64,000 bases of DNA from Roseobacter ponti (GTDB taxonomy: Bacteria > Pseudomonadota > Alphaproteobacteria > Rhodobacterales > Rhodobacteraceae): the NCBI RefSeq assembly GCF_012932215.1, contig NZ_CP048788.1:2976001-3040000 (forward strand), in the 5' to 3' direction. The notes below the pieces were generated by a model. It was given only the letters and a program-made list of their open reading frames with translations. It was not told the DNA's origin and ran no database searches. Positions 51,236 through 60,682 of this stretch are shown in pieces. The translations under genes were made by a program, and so were the position numbers. Position 1 is the first letter of the stretch, and each line of letters starts with the position of its first letter.

Positions 51236-52111
51236 ATGTCCTGCACGGATTACCAGCGAGGACCTGCGATGCCCGGAGACCGTAAAAAGATGATGGCGGA
51301 TATGCAGCCCGGCACCGGGAGCCCGCTGGATTATGCAGTGACGCGACGCGACCAGCAAACCCTCGATATGGTGAAGGAAGCGATACGGCACAAACAGGTG
51401 CTGCTGGCCTATCAGCCGATCATGCAGGCCCGCGCGCAGGAGCGGGTTGCCTTTTACGAGGGGCTGATCCGCGTGCTTGACGAAACCGGACGGGTCATCC
51501 CCGCAGGCGATTTCATCAATGTGATCGAAAACACCGAAACCGGTCGGCAGCTGGACACGCTGGCGCTTGGGCTCGGGCTGCGTGCATTGCACGAGAACCA
51601 GGATCTGCGCCTGTCGGTCAATATGTCCGCACGCTCGATCGGGTACCGGGCCTGGAACCGGACGCTTGACCGCTGGCTCTCGCGCGATCCGACACTTGCT
51701 GAAAGGCTCGTGCTCGAGATCACCGAAGGTTCCGCGATGCTGGTGCCCGAGCTTGTCGTGGATTTCATGGACCGGTTGCAGATCCGCGGCATCTGCTTTG
51801 CCATGGATGATTTCGGCGCGGGGTACACCGCACTGCGCTATTTCAAGGACTTCTGTTTTGACATTATAAAGATCGACCGCCAGTTCATTCAGGGCGTATC
51901 CCGGTGCCCGGACAATCAGGCGATGACATCAGCGCTTGTCTCAATTGCGAAACACTTCGACATGATGACCGTCGCCGAGTTTGTTGAGACCCAGGCCGAT
52001 GCCGATATGCTGGTCAGCCTCGGGGTCGACTGCCTTCAGGGGTATCTCTATGGCGCCCCTACAACGCGCCCGCACTGGATGGTTCAGGGGCGGATAAAAC
52101 AAGCCGTCTGA
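51236..52111 (+). CDS. Stand-alone EAL-domain phosphodiesterase
   Basis: 291 residues. EAL domain with no GGDEF or sensor. Active-site positions seen: EGL (in place of EAL), SVNMS Asn, EITEG Glu, MDDFGAGY Asp pair, IIKID Lys, AEFVE Glu (normally AEGVE), and QGYLYG Gln. All metal-binding side chains appear present, so c-di-GMP hydrolysis is plausible. ATG 51236 is used; ATG 51269 with GAGGA upstream is an alternative. It is divergent from tag over 99 bases. Confidence 0.9.
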   Translation: MSCTDYQRGPAMPGDRKKMMADMQPGTGSPLDYAVTRRDQQTLDMVKEAIRHKQVLLAYQPIMQARAQERVAFYEGLIRVLDETGRVIPAGDFINVIENTETGRQLDTLALGLGLRALHENQDLRLSVNMSARSIGYRAWNRTLDRWLSRDPTLAERLVLEITEGSAMLVPELVVDFMDRLQIRGICFAMDDFGAGYTALRYFKDFCFDIIKIDRQFIQGVSRCPDNQAMTSALVSIAKHFDMMTVAEFVETQADADMLVSLGVDCLQGYLYGAPTTRPHWMVQGRIKQAV

Positions 52112-52291
52112 AATCTCCCGCCAAAGGTATGTTTCCGGCGCACCCCTGCCATGCGGGCGGTGCGACCGGACAGCTTGTTGCCGCCCGTTACCTGATGCGA
52201 TATTGATCCTGCGTACAGAACGGGAGGGGGTTGTTGTGCACGTAAACCGACACACCTGGTCCTCTCCGCAAATGGCAAAGGACCACATACA

Positions 52292-53467
52292 ATGACGAAT
52301 GTCGTTATCGCGTCTGCCGCCCGTACTGCTGTTGGCAGCTTCGGCGGATCTTTCGCAAACACCCCCGCAAGCGAGCTTGGAACGGCCGTTCTTCAGGAAC
52401 TGGTCGCAAGGGCGGGCGTTGATGCGTCCGAAGTTTCAGAAACCATCCTCGGTCAGGTGCTGACCGCGGCTCAGGGACAGAACCCGGCCCGCCAGGCTCA
52501 TATCAATGCCGGTTTCCCACAGGAAAGCTCGGCTTGGACAATCAATCAGGTCTGCGGCTCCGGTCTGCGCGCTGTTGCCCTCGCCGCCCAGCATGTTCAG
52601 CTCGGTGATGCGGATATCGTCGCTGCCGGCGGCCAGGAAAACATGACCCTTTCGCCGCATGCAGCTTCGCTGCGCGCCGGCCACAAAATGGGTGACATGA
52701 AGTATATCGACACCATGATCCGGGATGGTCTGTGGGATGCTTTCAACGGCTATCATATGGGTCAGACCGCTGAAAACGTTGCTGAAAAATGGCAGATCAG
52801 CCGTGATCAGCAGGATGAATTCGCCGTTGCTTCGCAAAACAAAGCCGAAGCGGCTCAGAAAGCCGGTAAGTTTGCTGATGAGATCGTTGCTTTCACCGTC
52901 AAAGGGCGCAAGGGCGACACCATCGTTGACCAGGACGAATACATCCGTCACGGCGCAACCATGGAAGCCATGCAGAAACTGCGTCCTGCTTTCACCAAAG
53001 ACGGTTCGGTCACGGCAGCCAACGCCTCAGGTCTTAACGACGGCGCGGCAGGTGCACTGGTGATGTCAGCAGATGAGGCCGAAAAGCGCGGCATCGAACC
53101 GCTCGCCCGGATCGCAAGCTATGCCACCGTAGGTCTTGACCCGTCCATTATGGGTGCGGGCCCGATCTATGCCAGCCGCAAAGCGCTGGAGAAAGCCGGC
53201 TGGAAAGCGGAAGATCTGGATCTTGTCGAAGCCAACGAAGCTTTCGCCGCACAGGCCTGCGCGGTGAACAAAGATATGGGATGGGATCCGTCCGTCGTGA
53301 ACGTCAACGGCGGTGCGATCGCGATCGGGCATCCGATCGGTGCGTCCGGTGCCCGCATTCTGAACACGCTGCTCTTTGAGATGCAGCGCCGCGGCGCCAA
53401 AAAAGGTCTTGCAACGCTCTGCATCGGTGGCGGCATGGGCGTCGCCATGTGCCTCGAACGGCCCTGA
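52292..53467 (+). CDS. phaA: Acetyl-CoA acetyltransferase (beta-ketothiolase)
   Basis: 391 residues. Condenses two acetyl-CoA. Seen: Cys88 in [25 protein letters not shown] (catalytic His) and TLCIGGGMG (second Cys). It precedes phaB by 138 bases on the same strand; together they supply (R)-3-hydroxybutyryl-CoA for PHB. AAAGGA lies before the ATG. Confidence 0.96.
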   Translation: MTNVVIASAARTAVGSFGGSFANTPASELGTAVLQELVARAGVDASEVSETILGQVLTAAQGQNPARQAHINAGFPQESSAWTINQVCGSGLRAVALAAQHVQLGDADIVAAGGQENMTLSPHAASLRAGHKMGDMKYIDTMIRDGLWDAFNGYHMGQTAENVAEKWQISRDQQDEFAVASQNKAEAAQKAGKFADEIVAFTVKGRKGDTIVDQDEYIRHGATMEAMQKLRPAFTKDGSVTAANASGLNDGAAGALVMSADEAEKRGIEPLARIASYATVGLDPSIMGAGPIYASRKALEKAGWKAEDLDLVEANEAFAAQACAVNKDMGWDPSVVNVNGGAIAIGHPIGASGARILNTLLFEMQRRGAKKGLATLCIGGGMGVAMCLERP

Positions 53468-53477
53468 TCCTGAAACG

Positions 53478-53507
53478 GTGCAGCGGTGCCTTTGCGAACC
53501 GCTGCAC
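53478..53507 (+). repeat. Perfect 10-bp hairpin between phaA and phaB
   Basis: GTGCAGCGGT, 10-base loop, ACCGCTGCAC. No T-run follows. It may slow polymerase or protect phaA mRNA from 3' decay, uncoupling phaA from phaB levels. Confidence 0.6.
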
Positions 53508-53605
53508 TGAAACAGCCCGTCGGGCGAGATTAGCTACGCAATAATGTTGCGCGAATCCTATTGATATGCGCACAAAGATTTCCAGACAAACAAGGAGTAC
53601 CCAAT

Positions 53606-54328
53606 ATGTCCCGTGTCGCACTAGTCACCGGAGGCAGCCGCGGAATCGGCGCCGCCATTTCCAGAGCTCTCAAGGACGCAGGCTATTCTGTTGCCGCAAC
53701 CTATGCCGGGAACGACGAAGCCGCTGCAAAATTCACCGATGAGACAGGTATCAAAACCTACAAATGGAACGTGGCCGATTATGACTCCAGCAAAGCGGGT
53801 ATTGAAGGTGTGGAAGCCGATCTTGGCCCGATTGACGTGGTCGTCGCCAACGCCGGGATCACCCGGGACGCACCCTTCCACAAAATGACGCCCGATCAGT
53901 GGAAAGAGGTGATCGACACAAACCTTACGGGTGTTTTCAACACAATCCATCCGGTCTGGCCCGGCATGCGCGAGCGTAAATTCGGCCGGATCATCGTGAT
54001 CAGCTCGATCAACGGTCAGAAGGGTCAGTTCGCACAGGTCAATTATGCCGCCACCAAAGCCGGCGATCTGGGCATCGTAAAGTCTCTGGCTCAGGAAGGT
54101 GCACGCGCCGGCATTACCGCCAACGCAATCTGCCCGGGCTATATTGCGACGGATATGGTCATGGCAGTGCCGGAGAAAGTCCGCGAATCGATTATCGCGC
54201 AGATCCCGGCCGGACGTCTGGGTGAGCCTGAGGAAATCGCGCGCTGCGTGGCGTTTCTTGCATCTGATGACGCAGGCTTCATCAACGGTTCGACGATTTC
54301 TGCGAACGGCGCGCAGTTTTTCGTCTGA
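53606..54328 (+). CDS. phaB: Acetoacetyl-CoA reductase
   Basis: 240-residue short-chain dehydrogenase. NADP site TGGSRGIGAA at 8-17, NAGITRD, Ser in IVISSING, and the catalytic Tyr-x3-Lys (VNYAATKAG). Makes (R)-3-hydroxybutyryl-CoA. AAGGAG lies before ATG 53606. phaC is not in the window. A strong terminator follows. Confidence 0.96.
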   Translation: MSRVALVTGGSRGIGAAISRALKDAGYSVAATYAGNDEAAAKFTDETGIKTYKWNVADYDSSKAGIEGVEADLGPIDVVVANAGITRDAPFHKMTPDQWKEVIDTNLTGVFNTIHPVWPGMRERKFGRIIVISSINGQKGQFAQVNYAATKAGDLGIVKSLAQEGARAGITANAICPGYIATDMVMAVPEKVRESIIAQIPAGRLGEPEEIARCVAFLASDDAGFINGSTISANGAQFFV

Positions 54329-54347
54329 TTCCGCTAAGCTTTACAGA

Positions 54348-54380
54348 AAGGGCCGGTTCCTCGCGGAGCCGGCCCTTTTT
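54348..54380 (+). terminator. Intrinsic terminator of phaAB
   Basis: AAGGGCCGGTTCC, loop TCGC, GGAGCCGGCCCTT: 13 bp with one G-T pair, then TTT. Confidence 0.92.
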
Positions 54381-54404
54381 CATCCCGTAAGACTGCTGCA
54401 GCAG

Positions 54405-54521
54405 TCAGCGGGAAGATGACTGAAACAGCCAGCGCCATGCATCACGCATCGCCTGAGCACGTTCTTCATGTGCGCGTTGCATTGCAGTGCGGGCCAGCGG
54501 GTTTGTTGTAGCTTCGATCAT
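54405..54521 (-). CDS. 38-residue small protein divergent from LysR gene
   Basis: ATG 54521 is preceded on its strand by GAAAGGAA at good spacing. The product is helix-prone and ends DAWRWLFQSSSR after an Arg/Glu/Ala-rich middle (ARTAMQRAHEERAQAMR). It looks amphipathic. No domain recognised. It lies 118 bases from the start of the divergent GcvA-like LysR gene, mirroring the layout at 28504-28766, but the two small proteins are not similar. Confidence 0.65.
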   Translation of the reverse strand: MIEATTNPLARTAMQRAHEERAQAMRDAWRWLFQSSSR

Positions 54522-54619
54522 TATCCGTTCCTTTCGGGGGTTATCTGAAATCTTTCTGAACTGACCCCAATATGTTCATCGCGATCAAAGCTGACAAACG
54601 AGACTTTTAATTGCTTCAG

Positions 54620-54634
54620 TTAAGTTATACTTAA
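54620..54634. promoter_or_regulatory. Palindrome TTAAGT-TAT-ACTTAA before the LysR start
   Basis: Perfect 6-base arms, 3-base centre, ending 5 bases before the LysR ATG. A LysR-type autoregulatory operator would sit in such a place. AT content is far above the surroundings. Confidence 0.55.
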
Positions 54635-54639
54635 GTGGT

Positions 54640-55563
54640 ATGTCTGATCGCCTGCCTCCGCTCACAGCCCTGCGCGCCTTTGATGCCGCGGCCAGGCACA
54701 TGTCGTTTGCCAAAGCGGCCGAGGAACTCTCCGTCACCCCGGCGGCCCTGAGTTTTCAGATCAAATCTCTTGAAGAACATCTGGGCGCGCCGCTTTTTCG
54801 CCGCCTGAACCGGGCGGTGGAGCTGACAGAAGCCGGCGCTGCCCTGGCCCCCGGTGCCGAGGACGGATTCAACACGCTTGGCGCTGCCTGGCGCGCCGCA
54901 CGACGTTTGCAGGACGAACAGACGCTGACAGTCACCGCAGGCCCCGCTTTCACTGCGAAATGGCTGGCGCCGCGGCTCTATGAATTTGCTCAGTTGCACC
55001 CGGAGGTCGAACTGCGGTTTTCGGCGTCTCTGCGGATTATGGACTTTGCACGCGATGGCATTGACGTGGCGATCCGGTTCGGCCGTGGTGATGACCCGGG
55101 GCTTTACTCCCTGCCGCTTGCGGAAGAGTGGATCGCACCCGTCATGACCCCCGCGATGGCGCGGCAGTATCCGGATGCGCAGAGCCTCACCAAAGCGCCG
55201 CTTATTTTTGACGATTCGATCCGGTTTCTGGACCCGCCCTGCGACTGGCCGGCCTGGTTCCGGGCAATGGGGATAGACTATGAACCCGACCACGGGCCGC
55301 GGTTCAGTCAGGCGGATCACGCGATCGATGCAGCACTCGCCGGGGTCGGCGTGGTCCTGGGACGCCGTGCGCTGGTGGTGAAAGACATCGCCGAAGGGCG
55401 GCTGGTTATGCCCTGCAGGACGGCAATCCGGACGGGTGCGCGTTTCCGTTTTCTATGCCCCAAAGGCACAGAAGACAGACCCCAGGTCAAAGCTTTCCGG
55501 GAATGGATGCTGAATGAAATCGGCAAAACCGCGTATATCACTGATGAGCTGACGCTGGTCTGA
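54640..55563 (+). CDS. LysR-family transcriptional regulator, GcvA-like
   Basis: 307 residues. HTH region about 6-65 (LTALRAFDAAARHMSFAKAA, ELSVTPAALSFQIKSLEE), then TVTAGPAFTAKWLAPRLYEF typical of GcvA-like proteins. Targets unknown; the divergent 38-residue ORF is the nearest candidate. A hairpin follows the stop. Confidence 0.92.
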   Translation: MSDRLPPLTALRAFDAAARHMSFAKAAEELSVTPAALSFQIKSLEEHLGAPLFRRLNRAVELTEAGAALAPGAEDGFNTLGAAWRAARRLQDEQTLTVTAGPAFTAKWLAPRLYEFAQLHPEVELRFSASLRIMDFARDGIDVAIRFGRGDDPGLYSLPLAEEWIAPVMTPAMARQYPDAQSLTKAPLIFDDSIRFLDPPCDWPAWFRAMGIDYEPDHGPRFSQADHAIDAALAGVGVVLGRRALVVKDIAEGRLVMPCRTAIRTGARFRFLCPKGTEDRPQVKAFREWMLNEIGKTAYITDELTLV

Positions 55564-55597
55564 GGCTCTCTGTGAAGGGTCGGGGTGTGCCGGACGT

Positions 55598-55627
55598 CGG
55601 GCGGCGCGCTCTCTTCGCGCACGCCCG
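55598..55627. terminator. GC-rich hairpin between convergent LysR and DUF465 genes
   Basis: CGGGCG-GCGCG, 7-base loop, CGCGC-A-CGCCCG: 11 bp with one bulge. Only a short T-run follows on the plus strand, so it is a probable rather than certain terminator. Confidence 0.6.
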
Positions 55628-55636
55628 GTTGTTCCG

Positions 55637-55801
55637 TCAGTTTGTCAGACGGGCGATTTCTTCTTTTATTTTCAGTTTTTGTTTTTTGAGGCTGGCGATT
55701 GCCAGATCATCAGCACCGGGGGCGCGTTGCGCTTCTTCTACGGCGTGACTGAGGGTTTGATGCTTCTTTTTCAGTTGATCGACATGTGCGGTTACGCTCA
55801 T
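55637..55801 (-). CDS. DUF465/YdcH-family small protein (second copy)
   Basis: 54 residues from ATG 55801, behind a strong AGGAGG. Helical, with VDQLKKKHQTLSHAVEEA and the family-typical LKKQKLKIKEEIARL. Function unknown. The paralogue at 9109-9333 has the same LxxLKKxKLxxKD/EE core. Confidence 0.85.
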   Translation of the reverse strand: MSVTAHVDQLKKKHQTLSHAVEEAQRAPGADDLAIASLKKQKLKIKEEIARLTN

Positions 55802-55915
55802 TCAGTCCTCCTGTTTGTCAGCGGTTACGACACTAAGTTGATCACAACATGCGATTCAAGTCACGCCGCAACCGCAGCATGGGCATGAGAACCCTTAAAA
55901 TCTGCTTAATTCTGC

Positions 55916-56656
55916 TCAGAAAGTGAGTGCTGCCCCATCGCGCAGTACCGCACGCACCGCCGGCACGTAGCTGTCCGCATCTTTCGTATGCCTGGCTCCT
56001 TCGTGCAGGACAAGCGGAGCATGCAGCACGAAAGCGCCCCGTCCCGATTTGCGCGCACGCAGGATGGCAAGCTCCGGCCTGCGGCCTTCACGTGCCGTGA
56101 GCGGCAGGACCTCGACGCTGCCCATATCGTGGTCGAGGGCGCCCAGAATGTCAGGCAGCCGCTCAATGCGGTGAATAAAATGCGCATAGCCTTTCGGAGC
56201 GAGACGCCGCCCCGCCACCCGCACCCATTTTTCCAGAGGCACGCTTTCGCCCAGGGCCGTCTCACGCCCCTCATCGCGCCCCGCGCGACGCCGTCGCGGG
56301 TCGAAATAGGGCGGGTTGGCGATCACGTGGTCAAACTGGCGTTGTCTGAGCCCGGCCGGCAGATCAGCAACATCGCCGGTAAAGACCTCAAAGGTTTCCC
56401 CACCGTTGCGCCGGGCCAGAGCCGCGTACCCGGGTTGCAGCTCAACGCCCGCCAGTTTCAGGCCGGGCACACGCGCCCCGAGGCACAGTGCCGCAGCACC
56501 CGTCCCGCATCCCAGATCCAGCACAGACTGGCCCGCCACGGCCTTCACCGATGCCGCCAGCAGTACCGGGTCGACACCAGCGCGGTACCCGGACACCGGT
56601 TGCAGAAGATGGAGCTTTCCGCCCAGAAATGCGTCGCGTGTGAGCTCTTCGGTCAT
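55916..56656 (-). CDS. tRNA1(Val) (adenine-N6)-methyltransferase-like (TrmN6)
   Basis: 246 residues. SAM loop VLDLGCGTGAAAL near 45-57 and the amino-methyltransferase catalytic motif NPPY (VIANPPYFDPR), as in TrmN6/YfiC. Substrate may be tRNA A37 or another adenine; protein substrate cannot be excluded. Its ATG overlaps the DUF2007 stop by 4 bases. Confidence 0.87.
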   Translation of the reverse strand: MTEELTRDAFLGGKLHLLQPVSGYRAGVDPVLLAASVKAVAGQSVLDLGCGTGAAALCLGARVPGLKLAGVELQPGYAALARRNGGETFEVFTGDVADLPAGLRQRQFDHVIANPPYFDPRRRRAGRDEGRETALGESVPLEKWVRVAGRRLAPKGYAHFIHRIERLPDILGALDHDMGSVEVLPLTAREGRRPELAILRARKSGRGAFVLHAPLVLHEGARHTKDADSYVPAVRAVLRDGAALTF

Positions 56657-56868
56657 CGCCCCAGCGGGATTTCATTGTCACGCATCACCCGTTCTGCGGC
56701 GATATGATCATCCGCGCGGACCATCAGGCGACGCGGGAAGATTCCTATGCCGCCTTCGAGCACGCTCATGTTTACGTCCAGCGCGAAGCAGTCTATATCT
56801 TCGCCCTGAAGAAGGGCCGTCGCAAAGGCGATAATCGTCGGGTCGGTGCTGCGCAAAAGTTCCTTCAT
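56653..56868 (-). CDS. DUF2007-family small protein
   Basis: 71 residues, MKELLRSTDPTIIAFATALL at the start and RLMVRADDHIAAERVM near the end, typical of this putative signal-transducing family. It is coupled to trmN6-like and starts only 17 bases from the divergent polyprenyl synthase ATG. Confidence 0.87.
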   Translation of the reverse strand: MKELLRSTDPTIIAFATALLQGEDIDCFALDVNMSVLEGGIGIFPRRLMVRADDHIAAERVMRDNEIPLGR

Positions 56869-56885
56869 ATCAGGGATGTACGTCA

Positions 56886-57926
56886 ATGCAGGCGGGGATG
56901 TCGAGACTTGCGGATGACAAGAGTATGCTGAAGTCGGAAAATTCACAAAAACCGCATGACCGGATGGCTGCATGGCTGGCATCCGACATGGAGGCCGTAA
57001 ATACGCTGATCCGCACGCGCATGGCATCAGAGCATGCCCCGCGCATCCCGGAGGTCACAGCGCATCTGGTGGATGCAGGCGGCAAACGCCTGCGCCCGAT
57101 GCTGACACTGGCCGCAGCGCATCTGTGTGGCTATGAGGGCCCCTATCACATCCATCTCGCAGCCACGGTCGAGTTCATACACACGGCCACTCTGCTGCAT
57201 GATGATGTGGTCGATGAAAGCGGACAGCGGCGCGGGCGCCCGACGGCTAACCTTCTGTGGGATAACAAGTCTTCTGTTCTTGTGGGCGATTATCTCTTTT
57301 CACGCAGTTTTCAGCTGATGGTCGAAACGGGGTCTCTGCGGGTGCTGGATATTCTGTCGAATGCTTCTGCCACGATTGCCGAAGGAGAAGTTCTGCAGCT
57401 CACCGCCAGCCAGGATCTTGCAACCACCGAAGCGGTTTATCTGCAGGTGGTACGCGGTAAAACGGCGGCGCTTTTCTCCGCGGCTACCGAAGTGGGCGGG
57501 GTGATCGCCGGGGCACCGGATGCTCAGGTCCGGGCGCTTTATGACTACGGCGATGCGCTCGGCATTGCATTCCAGATTGTTGACGATCTGCTGGATATGC
57601 AGGGTGATCCCGGCGCAACCGGCAAGAATATAGGCGACGATTTCCGCGAGCGGAAGCTGACGATGCCGCTGATCAAAGCAGTGGCGCGGGCGGACACCGA
57701 AGAGCGCGCGTTCTGGCAGCGCACGATTGAGCGCGGCAAACAGGAAGACGGCGATCTGGATCATGCGATAGCACTTTTGCACAAGCACAACGCGCTGATC
57801 GACACAGCGGCCGAGGCACGTCGCTGGGCCGCAAAGGCCCGTGAGGCGCTGGCTCCCCTGCCCGATCACGATATCAAAGGAATGCTGTCCGATCTGGCGG
57901 ATTACGTTGTCGAGCGCATCCGCTGA
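56886..57926 (+). CDS. Long-chain polyprenyl diphosphate synthase (ubiquinone side chain)
   Basis: 346 residues. Both Asp-rich motifs are seen: LLHDDVVDES and QIVDDLLDMQG, with GGKRLRPML near 66-74. Makes the C40-C50 side-chain precursor; in Rhodobacteraceae the product is usually decaprenyl for Q10 (inference). ATG 56886 has AGGGA upstream; ATG 56898 or 56925 are alternatives that would leave more room for divergent promoters. Its stop abuts the convergent ispE stop. Confidence 0.93.
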   Translation: MQAGMSRLADDKSMLKSENSQKPHDRMAAWLASDMEAVNTLIRTRMASEHAPRIPEVTAHLVDAGGKRLRPMLTLAAAHLCGYEGPYHIHLAATVEFIHTATLLHDDVVDESGQRRGRPTANLLWDNKSSVLVGDYLFSRSFQLMVETGSLRVLDILSNASATIAEGEVLQLTASQDLATTEAVYLQVVRGKTAALFSAATEVGGVIAGAPDAQVRALYDYGDALGIAFQIVDDLLDMQGDPGATGKNIGDDFRERKLTMPLIKAVARADTEERAFWQRTIERGKQEDGDLDHAIALLHKHNALIDTAAEARRWAAKAREALAPLPDHDIKGMLSDLADYVVERIR

Positions 57927-58808
57927 TCAGCCGTCCTGCGGCAGAACCACCGGGTTAAATCCGGCCTTAAGCCGGTTGGCTGGCATCACCCACCATCCGG
58001 GTTGTTCGGTACGCAGGTGGCTGACCGCCGCATCACGCGTACTGACGTCCGAGAAGATCGCAAAACAGGTCGCACCGGAGCCCGACATGCGCGCCAGCAG
58101 CGTGCCCGGCCTCTCATTCAGCGCCGCCAGAACATCACCGATCACCGGTTCTGCTGCAATGGCGGGTGGCTGAAGATCGTTGCGCTGCTCAGCGAGCCAG
58201 GCGAGCCGTGTCCGGTTGTCGCCGCTCATCGGAAATTCCCCCTGCATCGGCGCGTTCTGCTTTTCTCTCAGCCCAGAGAAAACCCGCGCTGTGGGCACTG
58301 CCACGCGCGGATTAACGAGCACCACAGGCCAGTCCGGCGGCGGCCCGAGCAGTGTCAGATCACCGCCGATGCCCTGCATGCGCACCAGCTGATTGTGCTG
58401 GCACACGGGCACATCCGCACCCAGAACCAGCTGATCCGCCGGGTCCGGCATGGACGCTCCGGACAGCAGGCTGAGCCCGCGCAGGCAGGCAGCGGCATCC
58501 GACGAACCGCCACCGATACCCGCCGCGGCAGGAAGGTGTTTTTCAAGCGTTATCTGCGCTGTGATCCCCGCTACACCGGCCGCTTTCAGCACCAGATTGC
58601 TGAGATCCGTTGGCACCCCTCCTGCCATCGGCCCGGTCACCTCCAGATAGCTCTCAGATGCCTCACGCAGGGTCAGTGTATCAGCCGGGCTGCAGAGCAT
58701 GACCAGGGAATCAAGAAGGTGATACCCGTCGGGTTGTTGCCCCGTCACGTGCAGTGCAAGGTTGATCTTGGCCGGCGCGGAAACGCGGACAACCCGCCGG
58801 GTGTGCAT
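57927..58808 (-). CDS. ispE: 4-Diphosphocytidyl-2-C-methyl-D-erythritol kinase
   Basis: 293 residues, GHMP kinase of the MEP isoprenoid pathway. Seen: APAKINLALHVTG at 11-23, PAAAGIGGGSSDAAA near 92-106 (ATP loop), GADVPVC, and MSGSGATCFAIF. It lies 14 bases after the TPR gene on the same strand and converges on the polyprenyl synthase, placing two isoprenoid steps side by side. Confidence 0.95.
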   Translation of the reverse strand: MHTRRVVRVSAPAKINLALHVTGQQPDGYHLLDSLVMLCSPADTLTLREASESYLEVTGPMAGGVPTDLSNLVLKAAGVAGITAQITLEKHLPAAAGIGGGSSDAAACLRGLSLLSGASMPDPADQLVLGADVPVCQHNQLVRMQGIGGDLTLLGPPPDWPVVLVNPRVAVPTARVFSGLREKQNAPMQGEFPMSGDNRTRLAWLAEQRNDLQPPAIAAEPVIGDVLAALNERPGTLLARMSGSGATCFAIFSDVSTRDAAVSHLRTEQPGWWVMPANRLKAGFNPVVLPQDG

Positions 58809-58822
58809 GGCTCTGCGCCCCG

Positions 58823-60529
58823 TCAGTCGCGCGCGATCTTCAGGGGCTCGGAGCCTTCTTCCGAGAGCACGGCGTCAAGCCCGATCTCCAGTTTGCGGCG
58901 GATGCGATCAGGGTCAGCATCATCCGAGCTGTCCGTGCGGCCGACGAACGACAGCGCCCGGGCCCACTGAAACTCCGCCTCGCGGATGCGTCCGACGGCC
59001 CAGTATACATCGCCGAGGTGGTCGTTGACGACCGGATCCACCGCCATAAGCTCAACGGCGCGTTCCATATGCGGCACCGCTTCTTCATAGCGGCCAAGCC
59101 GGTACAGCGCCCAGCCGAGCGAGTCGATGATATAACCGCTGTCCGGGCTGGCGGCGACGGCTTCTTCGATCATGCCGAGCGCTTCGTCCAGCTTGATCTG
59201 TTTCTCAACCAGGGAGTAACCCAGATAGTTCAGGACCTGTGGCTGGCCGGGGTTGATCTCAAGTGCCGCCCGGAAATCGCTTTCTGCCTGCTCCCAGTTG
59301 CCCAGACGTTCATGACAGATCGCGCGGGCATAATGCAGAAACCAGCTTGAAGCGCCGGTGTCATCGGCAATCTCCACCGCGCGGTCATACGAGAGCACCG
59401 CCTGGTCGAACTGGTCCTGCTGGCGGTAAATGTCGCCAAGGGCGGAATGCACGGTTGCCAGCAATCCGTGACTGCGAGAAAGCTGTTCGAGCACCTCTAT
59501 CGCAGCCTCAGGCTTATCGGACCGGCGCAGGGCAGCGGCGCGGCCAAGTTCTGCGGCGTGATAGGCGGGGTCATCCGCCGGCACGAGCCGGTAGACGTCA
59601 ATCGCCAGGCCGTACTGCTCCATATTTTCAAGAAGCTCTGCAGTCAGCAGCAGGGCATCAACGTGACCCGGACGCAGGATGCGGGCTGCCTGAGCGTAGA
59701 GCACGGTATATTCCGCACTCGTCTCGCCGCGCAGGGCGGCTGAGACAGTATAAAAAACTTCAGCAAAACCATCCTGGACGGAAGTTACATGACTGAACGG
59801 CAAAGGCTCTGCGGCTTGCAGCGTTGCGACAACAGTATCGATCTCGGGGTCCGTGGCGCCGGCAAACATGGTCTGCAACAGCTCCTGCGCCTCGTCGAAC
59901 CGCTCCAGCTGAGACAGGATTTCGACACGGGCAATAACACCGCGGCGGGTCTGCAGTGCTGCACCGGCGCTGTCGGCGGCAAAGATCGCCTCTGCCCCCT
60001 CAAAATCACCCACCGAGGCCAGCGCCATCGCTTTGTGGAACAATGCAAATCCCTGCAGGCCAACTTCTTCGGACAGCGCATCGAAGGCCGCGAGTGCCTC
60101 GCTGACCTCGCCTTTGCCCATATAGGCCCAGGCCTGCAGCAGTCCGTCCACCAGCGGGCCGATCCCGCGGCCTTCGGTCTGCGGATCCAGCATGCCGTCA
60201 AAATCGCCTTCGCGGATGCTGTCAATTTTCAGTACAAGATCAGCAATCTGGCTGGTCTCGCCGGTGCTGATCAGGGTGCGCGCGACAGGTATGGATTTAT
60301 CGATCTCCCCCAGCGCAAGCTGCGCCACCACGACGCTTTCCATGAGCTGCACGTTCAGCGGATCACGGGCCAGAGCGCGGGTGAAATAAGACGCTGCCTG
60401 TTCAAAATCGTTTTCAATGGCTGCGGCGCGCGCGGCAAGATAGGGACCTGCGACTGACTGTGCGGAAAGCGGCGCCGCAAGCGACAGCGAAAGTGCCACG
60501 GCGGCAAATGTATGGGTCAGGCGAGGCAT
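58823..60529 (-). CDS. Secreted TPR-repeat protein
   Basis: 568 residues. Signal peptide of about 23 residues ending LSAQS. Multiple tetratricopeptide repeats throughout, clearest at about 395-530 (HYARAICHERLGNWEQAE, YIIDSLGWALYRLGRYEEAV). Probably a periplasmic or outer-membrane scaffold. Function unknown. Likely co-transcribed with ispE. Confidence 0.88.
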   Translation of the reverse strand: MPRLTHTFAAVALSLSLAAPLSAQSVAGPYLAARAAAIENDFEQAASYFTRALARDPLNVQLMESVVVAQLALGEIDKSIPVARTLISTGETSQIADLVLKIDSIREGDFDGMLDPQTEGRGIGPLVDGLLQAWAYMGKGEVSEALAAFDALSEEVGLQGFALFHKAMALASVGDFEGAEAIFAADSAGAALQTRRGVIARVEILSQLERFDEAQELLQTMFAGATDPEIDTVVATLQAAEPLPFSHVTSVQDGFAEVFYTVSAALRGETSAEYTVLYAQAARILRPGHVDALLLTAELLENMEQYGLAIDVYRLVPADDPAYHAAELGRAAALRRSDKPEAAIEVLEQLSRSHGLLATVHSALGDIYRQQDQFDQAVLSYDRAVEIADDTGASSWFLHYARAICHERLGNWEQAESDFRAALEINPGQPQVLNYLGYSLVEKQIKLDEALGMIEEAVAASPDSGYIIDSLGWALYRLGRYEEAVPHMERAVELMAVDPVVNDHLGDVYWAVGRIREAEFQWARALSFVGRTDSSDDADPDRIRRKLEIGLDAVLSEEGSEPLKIARD

Positions 60530-60682
60530 GAGTTTGTACCCTTATTTTTGACTGCGCGGGCAGGCTAGCACGTTCGCAGGCAGGCGCAATGGTCCCGCAA
60601 ACCTGCGGGGGGCGACTATTGCGCACAGACAACCGTTTTGCCGGTCTGACAGGCGATCGCGCGCCGACGGACCCGCTTTGCG

